From Prevotella jejuni (GTDB taxonomy: Bacteria > Bacteroidota > Bacteroidia > Bacteroidales > Bacteroidaceae), in contig NZ_FZNZ01000021.1 in NCBI RefSeq assembly GCF_900187995.1, positions 1 through 64,000 of the forward strand: 64,000 nt of DNA. The letters are read 5' to 3'. Below the pieces are notes generated by a model. The model saw only the letters and a list, made by a program, of their open reading frames with translations. It was not told where the DNA came from and searched no databases. The translations under genes were made by a program, and so were the position numbers. Numbering within the stretch: position 1 is the stretch's first letter; the number at the start of each line of letters is the position of its first letter. Below are positions 46,795-56,903 of the stretch, one piece after another.

Positions 46795-46870
46795 AAAAAG
46801 AAACAACCAGCAATACAAATAAAAAAAGGAGACCGAAGTCTCCCAAAGATTAACTAACTCTGTATTGCAA

Positions 46871-46970
46871 ATGTATCATCAATTAATCTCGGAGCAAAGG
46901 TCGCAAATTTTTGCCTTACTCCAAAAGAAAACAGCGAGAAAAGAAATTGCCGACATCGTCGGTATTAAGC
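46871..46970 (+). pseudogene. IS30-family transposase, N-terminal fragment
   Basis: From ATG 46871 the frame reads MYHQLISEQRSQIFALLQKK, then TARKEIADIVGIKQ, the usual IS30 N-terminal HTH. Similarity stops at about 46966, where ISL3-type sequence begins in another frame. Confidence 0.7.
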
Positions 46971-46971
46971 A

Positions 46972-47559
46972 GTGTGTACAGACCTTTCTGCAGCATATAC
47001 AAGAGCTGTGAGTGAGCATCTTCCCAATGCAGCACTTGTAGTAGACCACTTTCATGTAACCAAGCTTATGAACGAAAAGGTGGACTTGCTAAGGAGACAG
47101 ATATGGCATGAGGAAAAGGACATCAACAAGCGTAAAGTAATCAAAGGAACACGTTGGTTGTTACTCAAAAATGGAAATGATATTTTTGATTATGCACACA
47201 GAAATAGACTGGAGAATGCCTTAAGCCTAAACCGTCCGCTGATGATTGCCTATTATCTCAAAGAAGATCTTAAGGAAATATGGAACCAGTGTAGTAAGCA
47301 AAAAGCCAAAGCTCTGTTGGATGAATGGGTAAAGCAAGCTATAGAATCTAAAATACAGCCATTGGTGAAAATGGCTTCAACTATTAGAGCATACAAGACA
47401 TACATATTAGCATGGTACGACCATTGTATAACAAATGGAACAATTGAAGGCATTAACAATAAAATAAAGGTTCTGAAAAGACAGATATACGGATTCAGAA
47501 ATGAGGAATACTTCACATTAAGACTATATGCATTGCATGATAGGCATCTACGCATTTAA
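46972..47559 (+). pseudogene. ISL3-family transposase, C-terminal part
   Basis: The 195-aa frame carries the ISL3 DDE core: CTDLSAAYTRAV (Asp), NAALVVDHFHVTKLMN (Asp) and NGTIEGINNKIKVLKRQIYGFRN (Glu). The N-terminal zinc-finger and HTH half is missing. AACGGAAGAACC at about 47559-47570 fits an ISL3 right inverted repeat. The gene overlaps the ABC permease stop by 4 bp. Confidence 0.8.
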
Positions 47560-48353
47560 CGGAAGAACCTCTTTTCTGGAGTAAAACTTATATAACCTAT
47601 AGGCATTGCAATGCACAAGAAACCAATGTTTATCACATCTCTCGTGGTAAAGCTCGTAAGTTCATCTATTGGCCGTACTGAGGCAAGGTATGTAAAGGTT
47701 GTAAAGGGAATGAATTCGCCCACCGATTCGTTTGTTACAAAAATGGCGGATGCTGTCAAGAATACTCCTAACAAGATAGGAATCGTAAAGTTGCGTGTTA
47801 ATAAACTGACTACTAGTCCAAATACCCCAACGCAAAATGAAGCTAATAAGGCTCTCAACATAACCAATGAAGAGGATAGCCCAATAGCATATTCAGCAAA
47901 TCTATATGCAGGAATCACCTCCCCCAACAAATAGCCAAACAAAACAAAACCACTCCATGTAATAATACAGAGAGCAATTATGAGTACGGATAACACAATA
48001 AACTTTGAGAGATACAACTTCCACCAAACAATAGGAAAAGAGAAAAGCGATCTTATGTTGTTATTCTGAAACTCAAATTCGCAGATCAGATAGGACAAGA
48101 CGATCAATATGAGCGGAAACATTAAGGAGAATAAGGGTAGGGTGTAACGCGACCAAACCATTAGCCATGGATCTCCGCTATAAGCGAGTGCTGTATAGTC
48201 GAAAAGCCCATCTCTTCCTTTATAGATGATGTAGATGGACATCAATAAATAGACAACTAAGGGGGACAATAGAATCCCTATAATTAGCTTACTACGAGAG
48301 GCTTTATAAACCTCTGCTCTAATGATGTTTAGAAGAGAAATATGGGTCTTCAT
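47556..48353 (-). CDS. ABC-2 type transporter permease
   Basis: The 265-aa protein has six membrane segments (KLIIGILLSPLVVYLLMSIYIIY, WSRYTLPLFSLMFPLILIVLSYLI and others). It follows the ATPase gene by 7 bp. The pair resembles BcrA/BcrB or lantibiotic-immunity type exporters. Confidence 0.88.
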   Translation of the reverse strand: MKTHISLLNIIRAEVYKASRSKLIIGILLSPLVVYLLMSIYIIYKGRDGLFDYTALAYSGDPWLMVWSRYTLPLFSLMFPLILIVLSYLICEFEFQNNNIRSLFSFPIVWWKLYLSKFIVLSVLIIALCIITWSGFVLFGYLLGEVIPAYRFAEYAIGLSSSLVMLRALLASFCVGVFGLVVSLLTRNFTIPILLGVFLTASAIFVTNESVGEFIPFTTFTYLASVRPIDELTSFTTRDVINIGFLCIAMPIGYISFTPEKRFFR

Positions 48354-48360
48354 GATACAT

Positions 48361-49263
48361 TTATTTAGTTAGGTGGATAAATGCGTTCTCAAGGGCAGAA
48401 CTCTTGTGTGTTATATTGTAGATAGAGATCCCATCCTTACTCAAAGAAGAGATTAACCTGGAAAATTCCTCCTCGTCCTTCACCTCAAACTCTACAAAAT
48501 TTGGGGCATCAACTTGCTTCACAGAGAAGATAGACGCGTAATTTAACTGCATAATTCTATCCGTATTATCAATCTTTAGGCTTATAACATCAGAATGATT
48601 CTTTGTCAAACCATCAATATCTCCTTGGTAAATAACTTTGCCACAATCAATTATGGCAACTTCACTGGCAAGTTTTTCCAACTCCTCCAATATGTGACTA
48701 GAGAGAAATATAGTTACGCCTTCTTCCTCGTTTAATTGCCTCAAGATTTGTCTTAATTCATATATACCCTGAGGATCAAGAGCATTGAGAGGTTCATCAA
48801 GAATGAGCATTTCTGGGCGCTTGAATAGACACATTGCTAAGCCAAGACGTTGCTTTAGTCCAGAAGATAAAGCTTGCGCTTTCTTATTAGCATGCTCACT
48901 AAGCCCTAAAAGCGATAAAATTTCCTGTTTTCGAGACTTTCCCATCTTGAATATTTTATTGAGGTAGTCAAGATTTTCAGATACTGTAAGGAATGAATAG
49001 AAGGAAGGATGCTCAATCATACTACTCACATGAGAACGCAGCAATAAAGGAGATTTCTTGAGAGAGACGCCTTTAAAGAAGATTTCTCCCTCATCTATTG
49101 GAAGTAGTCCTAATAATAGTTTAATGGTAGTAGACTTACCAGCTCCATTTTTCCCGAGATATCCAAAGATAGAACCAGACGGGATATCTAAATCTATACC
49201 TCGGAGTATTGGGCTATTCTGGTAACTGAAATGTAACCCTTTGATGGAAAGCATACTATTCAT
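48361..49263 (-). CDS. ABC transporter ATP-binding protein (BcrA/LanF-like)
   Basis: The 300-aa ATPase has Walker A GYLGKNGAGKSTTIK, signature LSSGLKQRLGLAMCL, Walker B PEMLILDEPLNALD and the H-loop SSHILEEL. A C-terminal extension of about 80 residues is typical of ABC-2 partners. With the permease it forms an exporter possibly giving peptide or antibiotic resistance. A truncated barrel gene lies directly upstream. Confidence 0.93.
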   Translation of the reverse strand: MNSMLSIKGLHFSYQNSPILRGIDLDIPSGSIFGYLGKNGAGKSTTIKLLLGLLPIDEGEIFFKGVSLKKSPLLLRSHVSSMIEHPSFYSFLTVSENLDYLNKIFKMGKSRKQEILSLLGLSEHANKKAQALSSGLKQRLGLAMCLFKRPEMLILDEPLNALDPQGIYELRQILRQLNEEEGVTIFLSSHILEELEKLASEVAIIDCGKVIYQGDIDGLTKNHSDVISLKIDNTDRIMQLNYASIFSVKQVDAPNFVEFEVKDEEEFSRLISSLSKDGISIYNITHKSSALENAFIHLTK

Positions 49264-49301
49264 AACCTTATCTCTTATAAGCTATTTAATTCATCACTAG
49301 A

Positions 49302-49467
49302 TTATTTCCCTTTATACTTGTTTTTAGCCGGATTGAATCGGTAGGAAATCGACAACATCATATAGCGACTATCCATATTTTTCTCCTGCATTACTCTAAG
49401 ATCATCGAAATGCATTTTCCAGTAACTTATACTTGTCTTTAGGATATCGTTCAGAGTTAGATTTATC
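49302..49467 (-). pseudogene. C-terminal fragment of an outer membrane beta-barrel protein, cut by IS1380
   Basis: On the minus strand the frame reads INLTLNDILKTSISYWKMHF, then RYMMLSISYRFNPAKNKYKGK and stop. This is the last-strand signature of OMP_b-brl_3-type barrels. It ends exactly at the IS left end (49468), and the rest of the gene is not found beyond the second IS copy. With the ABC pair it repeats the barrel-plus-exporter theme of 36714-46054. Confidence 0.7.
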
Positions 49468-50718
49468 CCTTAATTCCGCAGCATAAATTCTTGTAAGAAC
49501 TCCAGGTGTCTGAGAAACAAAGTTCTCAAAACACTTGGATATGTCAGAAATTTCACCTATCTTGGTGCTGCAAACATAACAAGTAAGCAAAAATCTGACA
49601 TGACAAAGGTAGCAATTAAAAACGAGAATATCACTTCTTTCGGTGGAATTTATCGCATTATAGACGTTTTCTCAAAGTTGGGCTTTGAAAAACTTACCGA
49701 ATCTGTATTGGGCAAACGTGGAAGTAGTGGCAAAGCATTCAGCCATGGAAGTATTTTCGGCTCTCTCTTCTTCAGTTACCTTTGTGATGGAGATTGCCTT
49801 GAGGACATCAATGCGCTTATAGGGTAGTTCAGGCAGAGACCTAATACGCTATTACCCGGTGCCGACACTGTGGGTCGCGGACTAAAGGAGCTTGCCGAGG
49901 AAAATACTGTCTATAAGAGCGAGACCTCCGGCAAGTCGTATAGTTTCAACACGGCAGAAAAGTTGAATACCTTACTTTTACGTATGATACGGAGAATGGG
50001 GCTTATAAAGGCGGGCAGTCATGTTGACCTAGACTTTGACCACCAGTTTGTTCCTGCCCATAAGTTCGATGCAAAATATTCCTACAAGCAGGACCATGGC
50101 TATTTTCCGGGTTGGGCTTCCATCGGGGGAATCATAGTCGGAGGTGAGAATCGTGACGGAAACACCAATGTGAGATACCATCAAGAAGACACGCTCCGTC
50201 GCATTATGGACCGTGTAACCTCAGAACTTGGTGTGGTAATAGATCGTTTCCGTGCTGACTGCGGGTCGTTCTCAAAGGAAATCATACAAACCGTAGAGCA
50301 GCACTGCAACACGTTCTATATTCGTGCTGCCAACTGCGGCAGTCGCTATGAGAACTTCCGACAGTTGAAGGAATGGAAAGGCATTGAGCTTGGCTATGAG
50401 AAATGCGATGTCACGTCCATCAGTATGGACAGCTTGGTAGAAGGAAAGTCATACAGACTTGTCGTACAGCGTAGTCCTTTGAAAGACAAGGATGGCAAGC
50501 AACAGACGGATATGTTCGGAGTGATATACACATACCGCTGTATCCTCACCAATGACTGGGTATCTACCGAGAAGGACATCATTACATTTTATAATGAGCG
50601 TGGGGCAAGTGAAAAGAACTTCGACATACAGAACAATGACTTCGGCTGGTCACATCTGCCCTTTTCCTTTATGGCTGAGAATATGGTTTTCATGATGGTT
50701 ACCGCCATGCTGAAGAAC
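49468..50718 (+). mobile_element. IS1380-family element, copy 1 (right end lost)
   Basis: The left inverted repeat CCTTAATTCCGCAGCAT begins at 49468. Similarity to copy 2 is very high up to 50718 (CTGAAGAAC) and then stops, so about 350 bp of the right end including the right repeat is missing. Confidence 0.9.
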
Positions 50719-50754
50719 CAATTAATATTCCTCGAAAAAAATAGATTTTTTTGA
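49600..50754 (+). pseudogene. IS1380-family transposase, copy 1 (nonsense-mutated, 3' truncated)
   Basis: The frame opens MTKVAIKNENITSFGGIYRI. TAG at 49825-49827 replaces the Gln codon CAG found at 60587-60589 in copy 2. The frame then continues (GRGLKELAEENTVYKSETSGK...; HVDLDFDHQFVP with catalytic Asp; FRADCGSFSKE; NERGASEKNFDIQNNDFGWSHLPF with the Glu) to the truncation, ending in a few foreign codons. Confidence 0.88.
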
Positions 50755-50818
50755 TAAACATTTTCCCTTAAACTTGGGCTGAACTCTATATGAAACAGAT
50801 ATTACTCTTCTGTCAGTA

Positions 50819-53800
50819 TTAGGCGTCACTTTTTTTAATAATTACATAATAGAGTACATCCTCGTTATTTCTTACGACATTTACAGAACCATTGAGAGAG
50901 TCAAGGTTCAAATACTTGCTGTCAGATTTATAACCACCACTAATTCCGTGGTCAGGCCTGATTTCAACAAGACCTCCATCTTTTGTTTCTATTTTCAGCC
51001 AACGATGGTGGTTTGCGTCATTAAATGAATGTTCTGGCTCTATACCCAATACATTCATAAACAAATTATCCGTATATTCGTCAGCATCCTCTTTACAGGA
51101 GAAATTCATATTAATAGGAGTCCATTCGTTGTACCTGTCGTTATAACATTTTCTCTTTGGAGAGTCTAATTGTAAGGTTATACTATCGATCGTATAACCA
51201 AAGAGTTGCTTCATCTCTTTGATGAGGTAAACAAGCATCAAACTTGCCAAGGCACTGTTTACATACATATCACTAAATGTAATATTAACATGTTTACCTT
51301 TCAAGACTTCAACGAGCATATCTGTGTCCTGCTGATTCAGCAGGAAAGGTGCAATTGCAGTAGAGAAATAATTCTTAATCTGGAATGTTCTTGCGTGTGT
51401 AAGACCTTCACGTACAACTTGTGATGGAGACATTACATAGGTTGGTTCTTTCTGTTCATTGAATGTTACGCGATTATTATCCACAAAGACATAATGACAA
51501 TTCTTTCCCCAGTTATTAGAAAACGACAAGACAGAGTCTTTGTCTGTGAAGTACCTGAGTACCCCGGTGTTACGCTCAACAATAACAGCAGTCTTCATTT
51601 CACATAGATCCTTGACAATCGAGACTTCACAATCAGGAAATTTATCCTTCAAATTGATGAATGGAAGTTTCTCTGTAAGTGAATTATGAAGTTCAGGATG
51701 ATACTCAACTACAAGGGAAATGTTTTTACCATTTGATACTCCTGTTTTGATGTGTTTTCCCATCTCTGAACGGACACTTGACCAATCCGTAACAACATTA
51801 TCATCTGTCAGGTCAGAAATGCACAGGGTTATCTTCTTGACTTCAGGATCCGTGACCGACAGTTTTACTATATCCTTCAAGGGTTGACAAACTACTCTTG
51901 CTGAAGGGCTTGAAGCCTTTACCTGAGCAGGTAGTTCAATGGCTTTGTTCTTTTGATGGTTCAGCCAATCAAGAGCCTTTGCCTTTGATAAAAGGTATGA
52001 ATAACGATAATTGTTACGGTCAATCAAACATCTTGCACAAGCGCCACCTTCTATATGACAGTTACATGTTGTTTCTTCAAGTGCTTGTCTTGCAAGGTCA
52101 AAAATTTCCTGGCAAAGAACAGGATTCATCAATTTCAGTGAATAACCGCATCCTCCTTTTGCTGTATCAAAGATGAAGAGAACCCAGGCGTCAAGTTCTT
52201 GTTTGATGCCAAAGTCAACTTCGCCCTCATCTATTCCTTCGCTTAAAGCTAATGCACGTTTAAGGACAACACCAAGAGAGTATACAAGTTGCTCATCGTT
52301 TTCAAATTTTGAAGATACTGCATCCTTCTTGAAACGTAGCACTGTATAGCAAGTAGGATGATTACCTGTTAACACAACGTGACGTGCAATATCATTATCG
52401 TTGGCTTCACAGCCATCACCCCAAAGTCTCTTATGTCCAGGCTTGACCGCATAAGGTACACTTTCTTTTGAAGTTATGGCGGTATACTCAACAGATGCTC
52501 GTCCACAGCGCTTACAGAAAGCAAATCCATGTCCATTACCAACATTATAGAATAAAATGTTACCAGTTTCACCACTGGTGATAAGCTCGCACATATTTAT
52601 GTCCTTATGTTTACTCCAATCTGTTTTCAATAAGACAGGTCTAATGTCATAGTAATGTTTTACGGTCTTTTCTTCACGTGAACTATCTACATTCTGATCA
52701 GTACAGAAACCTATAGGTTCATAAGCAAGAGTGTATGAGCCATGATCTTTATCAATAATGCTATGATATGGATTACCGCAGGAACATAATGCACCTTTTT
52801 GTAGAATCCTTTTATATTCAGTCTTACCGCAATGTATGCAATGATAGATTGCTTTGGTTTGTGTTTCTTCATTATAGGCACCAAGTAGTTTGATTCCAGC
52901 AGAAACATAGTTTTTTTCGTTTACAACAACAGTCTGCTCTGGTGCATATTCATCGAGAGCTGTATGAATATCACGCGAAGCCGTTGTTGCACGACGAAGA
53001 TTGGTAATCTCTTTACGAACCTTATTCAGTTCGTTCTGTAGGTTAAATTTCTCTATACTATCGGACTCTGCAGCTATTCTGTTTTGTAATTTATCAACAT
53101 TATCGTACAGGCGATGTAGTTTTACAGACTGGTCTCTATCAGTGAAATCAAATGTTACTACACCTGTTGGCATATTTGCATTTGGGATAAACTGGTGGTC
53201 AGACAGGTAGTTTAGCAAACCTTCCGACTTGGTTTTTCTTATCTGATTGCTAATAGCTATCTGTCGTCTTGTATCATTTTGGAACTGAACAAAGGCTGCA
53301 TTAAGTTCATCAATTACAGTATTGTATTCTTTCTGAATTGCTTGTATTGTTTCCTTTGTGACATTTATGGTATATGCGATGTTTTTTCCAAAAACTTTTT
53401 TGAATTTACACTCTTCTGCTTGATTTGTGCTCATATCATCCAAGAATTGGATAAATGTGTTACAGGTGGAAGTCATAAACTCGTCAATTGAAACAGTTAC
53501 CTGAATTCCGGATCCGTTGTCACATATAAACTGTCTGAAGAAGAACGAATTGATATGTCGTTGTATGACAGTCTGACTCGGACGAACCTTAATCATATGG
53601 TTTGTAGTCTGCAATGCCCACATCGGATTTGCGAATGCGTGCTGTCCAACTGGTGTATTATTGCATAACGAGAATGCAATAGCCTTGCTTTGGCCCATAC
53701 GGCCAGCACGGCCTACACGCTGTAGATAGTTGGCTGCAGTAGGAGGTACGGTATCCATCAATACAACGTCAATGTCACCAATGTCCACGCCCATTTCCAT

Positions 53801-56800
53801 AGTAGTGGAACAGTGAAGAACATTAATCAAAGGGGTCTTTTGACTAAATGCTCTGGTGTAATCACGGAGTAATTGTTTTGATTGTTGTGCAGAGTGTTCT
53901 GCAGCAATATAAATAGGAGTTTTGTGATAAGCATACTTATGGCGGTCAGTCCAAAGGCCAGCAGCCTTCAGAGCCTTGATGTTTTCATCATTTTCCTGCC
54001 AGTTTACGACCTCTTCATTGTCTTTAGGTCGTGAAGGCATGGTTATCTTACTTTCGTTACATTTGTATTTAACAAACAACCTTTCACAGATTCTTCCTGT
54101 GATCAATGGGCTGTATCCGCAAAATGTGGTATCTAAAAGCTGATGTGAGACAGGACATACCCATGCATCTTGCAATCTCTTAACTTTGCAGACATTATTT
54201 CCTTCTTTACCCGATAAGTCAAGGAAATAGCAATCTACATATTTGTTATCCGGATAGAAGCGTGGATTATTATACCCGTCTGTATCGTCAGCTTTAACCT
54301 TGGTAAAGACTTTCTTTTCAATTAAAGTATTCCATGCTTCGGTGATAATTGCATCAACGATTCTTACATTAGCCTGTAATTTCTCAACCGTATGTATACC
54401 TAACCCTGCACAGAGAAGTACAACAAGTCGTGATTGACGTTCAAAAACCTTTCCTCCCTCGACAATCTTTACAGAGGGCCAACGTTTGATTTTTTCTCTT
54501 TGGTCATCAGAGGCTGCAATTGGAGTGCTTAAATTGCTTTCACGGACATATTTCTTCTCATCATCTGCCAAAGGCTGAATGTGGTTGCCCAGCCTCATTA
54601 CATAATCTATGGCGAGTTTCAAATAATCCTGCCAATCCTGGTCTTTGATAGTTATCCCGTTTTGGTCTGCATAATCTGCCAATACAGAAGGAACTTTTGC
54701 AGTCTTCAAATCAAGATAGTCCAGATAGATAAAGCCCATGGTTTCTGCATTGGTTTCATACGCTGGACGTCTGCCTATAACGCCTCTTATCAGTGCGCAC
54801 TTATATGTATTCTTATTCTTTGCACCATCATTATTTGATATATGGTCAAACATCGCTTGGTTATATATTGCTTCTGAAACATCATATAAAGACACTCCGT
54901 CTGGAGAAGATGGGGCATTAGCCAATATCATGGCTATCTGTTCTGCTGTCAAAGTATTCCTTACAGGTTCTGGAATAGTATCTAATGGATTTGTTGTTTG
55001 TATTTGAGAAAGTCTCTCCAGCATATTCTTATTACTTTGATTACGCTCAACATTAATATTGAACGTTTTAGCAGAGATAGCGGTTCCTTGGCGGCTATCT
55101 GTAAAAGCGATATACTTTCCCCAACTGTTCCCTTCATGAGCACATTCTCGAAGGAAAACAGGTGAAATTGTCTGGTTGATAAAGTTGATAGGAATACGGA
55201 AGTGTTTTAAATTAAGTCGTTTCCCATGAGCTAATTTCCCGCATCCAGGGCAATAAGAATGTCCGTCATCTTTTCTGACTTCGACCCATGTGCCTTTGCT
55301 GTCAGCATGAACATCCAATATTGCTCCAGTACTATTATGCACAATGTTCATGGTTACAGAATGAGCTTTGGCAACAGGAGTAAAGAACTTTTCCTTTTCG
55401 TATGGCATAAGAAAGAATATGTCAGGACTGCCTGAACTGGCCATTTCATCCTCTTCCTCTTGTTCAGAGGTAAGATCAATAGAGAAATAATCATCTCTGT
55501 TAGCGGTGTCTTCACAAGGGGAAATCTTATGAGTCTGTGAGTCACTACAGCCCATTAACACAAAACTACCACATCGCTTACATTGTACAATTTCAAGTAA
55601 TGGTACACCACACTTTGGACATACTGATGCCTTGTATGTGGTTAGGTGTCCATAAATCGGTGAAGCAGGATTAGCACTATCGCAGTTTTCATTTGCACAA
55701 GCATAAAGTCCGTTTATGGAACGCATAAAATAATGTGCTCTAAGTGACAGGACAGGAGTTTTTCCTTGGGACATTTCGCAAAGTCTATCCAGAAGCTGCA
55801 ATGCTGGTATCAGATCAGCCCTGTCAAAGGTTGTGTCCGGGCATAGATGTTCCCACATCTGCTGAAGTGTCATGCCAGAAACTTTATTTATTTTGTCACG
55901 GAGAGACAATACATTATCAACAGAAGGGAGATTATTTGCTTTAAGTTCAACGGCAAGTTGGTCCTTATCCAAAGGACGAACCAAACGCTGACCACCGATA
56001 ACCTTAATCCGTTCAACGGACTGGCCTGTAACCGTTGAGATGAAGTCTGAAAGCGACTGAGAACCCTCGTCACCACCAATCGTAGCAGATGTACATGCAA
56101 ATCGTACCTGTTCTGGAGTTCTACCGAAAGCCTCAAGTACTCTTTTAATCTGATATGCGAGTTCTACAGCCGCAGAACCGGAATAACTATGTGCTTCATC
56201 TATAACTATCCAGCGAAGTCTGTTAGCTGATTCTTGTAACATTTGCTGATCTTTTTGACGAACAAGTATATACTCCAGCATACTTGGGTTTGTCAGAAGA
56301 ATTTCAGGGCGTGTTCCTTGGTTATTTGGGTCACGTATATCATCACGGGTTACAATCTCATTTGGAAGAATTTCATCTCTACCATCAGCACGATGTTCTG
56401 GAGTGTCTCCATTATATAATGCAAAATGTAAGCCGGTAGCCTTACAATACTCAGATAGACGTTTCTTTTGATCTTCCATCAAGGCATTGAGAGGGTAGAG
56501 AAAGATAGCTTCTATGGCATTAGTGTGTCCTTGCTCATAAAGGTCACTCAGAATAGGGTACATAAAGCACTCGGTTTTACCTGAACCAGTACCTGATGTT
56601 ACGACAATACTCTTTCCTTCAGCCAAACTTTTCCAACTCTCTGCCTGATGTTTATATGGAGGATACTTGACTCCAATACCAAGTTTGCTGATGATTGTCG
56701 GATTCAAAGCATTTTTCCAACTGTCATCTGGTGCAGGTTCCCATCCGAAAGTACTTTGGAATACAGGTTCTGACAATAAGGGTTCTCTGTCAAAGAGCTC

Positions 56801-56902
56801 GTTAACGGCAGCACGCATAGGATGGTTTCCTGGTGTCCAAAGAGAAAGCAATGCTAAACGCATGTTTTCCTCTGATTCTTTATAGAAATTCTCAAACTTC
56901 AT
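50819..56902 (-). CDS. druE: Druantia type III DruE-like helicase with DUF1998/MZB domain
   Basis: The 2027-aa protein starts with a short helical cap and a DEAD/DEAH helicase core: Walker A VVTSGTGSGKTECFM (residue about 100), motif II IVIDEAHSYSG, motif III FACTSATIGG. A Cys-rich zinc-binding part follows (CPKCGVPLLEIVQCKRCGSF). The second RecA domain has STTMEMGVDIGDIDVV and YLQRVGRAGRMGQ. Near the C-terminus is a DUF1998 region (FDTAKGGCGYSLKL; CNCHIEGGACARCLIDRNNYRYSYLLSKAKALDWL), then about 350 extra residues. Giant helicases with C-terminal DUF1998 define DruE. It lies 1 bp after druH, the type III arrangement (Doron et al. 2018, from memory). Related helicases (DISARM DrmA/B, Dpd) are alternatives but lack this partner. 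Confidence 0.85.
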   Translation of the reverse strand: MKFENFYKESEENMRLALLSLWTPGNHPMRAAVNELFDREPLLSEPVFQSTFGWEPAPDDSWKNALNPTIISKLGIGVKYPPYKHQAESWKSLAEGKSIVVTSGTGSGKTECFMYPILSDLYEQGHTNAIEAIFLYPLNALMEDQKKRLSEYCKATGLHFALYNGDTPEHRADGRDEILPNEIVTRDDIRDPNNQGTRPEILLTNPSMLEYILVRQKDQQMLQESANRLRWIVIDEAHSYSGSAAVELAYQIKRVLEAFGRTPEQVRFACTSATIGGDEGSQSLSDFISTVTGQSVERIKVIGGQRLVRPLDKDQLAVELKANNLPSVDNVLSLRDKINKVSGMTLQQMWEHLCPDTTFDRADLIPALQLLDRLCEMSQGKTPVLSLRAHYFMRSINGLYACANENCDSANPASPIYGHLTTYKASVCPKCGVPLLEIVQCKRCGSFVLMGCSDSQTHKISPCEDTANRDDYFSIDLTSEQEEEDEMASSGSPDIFFLMPYEKEKFFTPVAKAHSVTMNIVHNSTGAILDVHADSKGTWVEVRKDDGHSYCPGCGKLAHGKRLNLKHFRIPINFINQTISPVFLRECAHEGNSWGKYIAFTDSRQGTAISAKTFNINVERNQSNKNMLERLSQIQTTNPLDTIPEPVRNTLTAEQIAMILANAPSSPDGVSLYDVSEAIYNQAMFDHISNNDGAKNKNTYKCALIRGVIGRRPAYETNAETMGFIYLDYLDLKTAKVPSVLADYADQNGITIKDQDWQDYLKLAIDYVMRLGNHIQPLADDEKKYVRESNLSTPIAASDDQREKIKRWPSVKIVEGGKVFERQSRLVVLLCAGLGIHTVEKLQANVRIVDAIITEAWNTLIEKKVFTKVKADDTDGYNNPRFYPDNKYVDCYFLDLSGKEGNNVCKVKRLQDAWVCPVSHQLLDTTFCGYSPLITGRICERLFVKYKCNESKITMPSRPKDNEEVVNWQENDENIKALKAAGLWTDRHKYAYHKTPIYIAAEHSAQQSKQLLRDYTRAFSQKTPLINVLHCSTTMEMGVDIGDIDVVLMDTVPPTAANYLQRVGRAGRMGQSKAIAFSLCNNTPVGQHAFANPMWALQTTNHMIKVRPSQTVIQRHINSFFFRQFICDNGSGIQVTVSIDEFMTSTCNTFIQFLDDMSTNQAEECKFKKVFGKNIAYTINVTKETIQAIQKEYNTVIDELNAAFVQFQNDTRRQIAISNQIRKTKSEGLLNYLSDHQFIPNANMPTGVVTFDFTDRDQSVKLHRLYDNVDKLQNRIAAESDSIEKFNLQNELNKVRKEITNLRRATTASRDIHTALDEYAPEQTVVVNEKNYVSAGIKLLGAYNEETQTKAIYHCIHCGKTEYKRILQKGALCSCGNPYHSIIDKDHGSYTLAYEPIGFCTDQNVDSSREEKTVKHYYDIRPVLLKTDWSKHKDINMCELITSGETGNILFYNVGNGHGFAFCKRCGRASVEYTAITSKESVPYAVKPGHKRLWGDGCEANDNDIARHVVLTGNHPTCYTVLRFKKDAVSSKFENDEQLVYSLGVVLKRALALSEGIDEGEVDFGIKQELDAWVLFIFDTAKGGCGYSLKLMNPVLCQEIFDLARQALEETTCNCHIEGGACARCLIDRNNYRYSYLLSKAKALDWLNHQKNKAIELPAQVKASSPSARVVCQPLKDIVKLSVTDPEVKKITLCISDLTDDNVVTDWSSVRSEMGKHIKTGVSNGKNISLVVEYHPELHNSLTEKLPFINLKDKFPDCEVSIVKDLCEMKTAVIVERNTGVLRYFTDKDSVLSFSNNWGKNCHYVFVDNNRVTFNEQKEPTYVMSPSQVVREGLTHARTFQIKNYFSTAIAPFLLNQQDTDMLVEVLKGKHVNITFSDMYVNSALASLMLVYLIKEMKQLFGYTIDSITLQLDSPKRKCYNDRYNEWTPINMNFSCKEDADEYTDNLFMNVLGIEPEHSFNDANHHRWLKIETKDGGLVEIRPDHGISGGYKSDSKYLNLDSLNGSVNVVRNNEDVLYYVIIKKSDA

Positions 56903-56903
56903 T

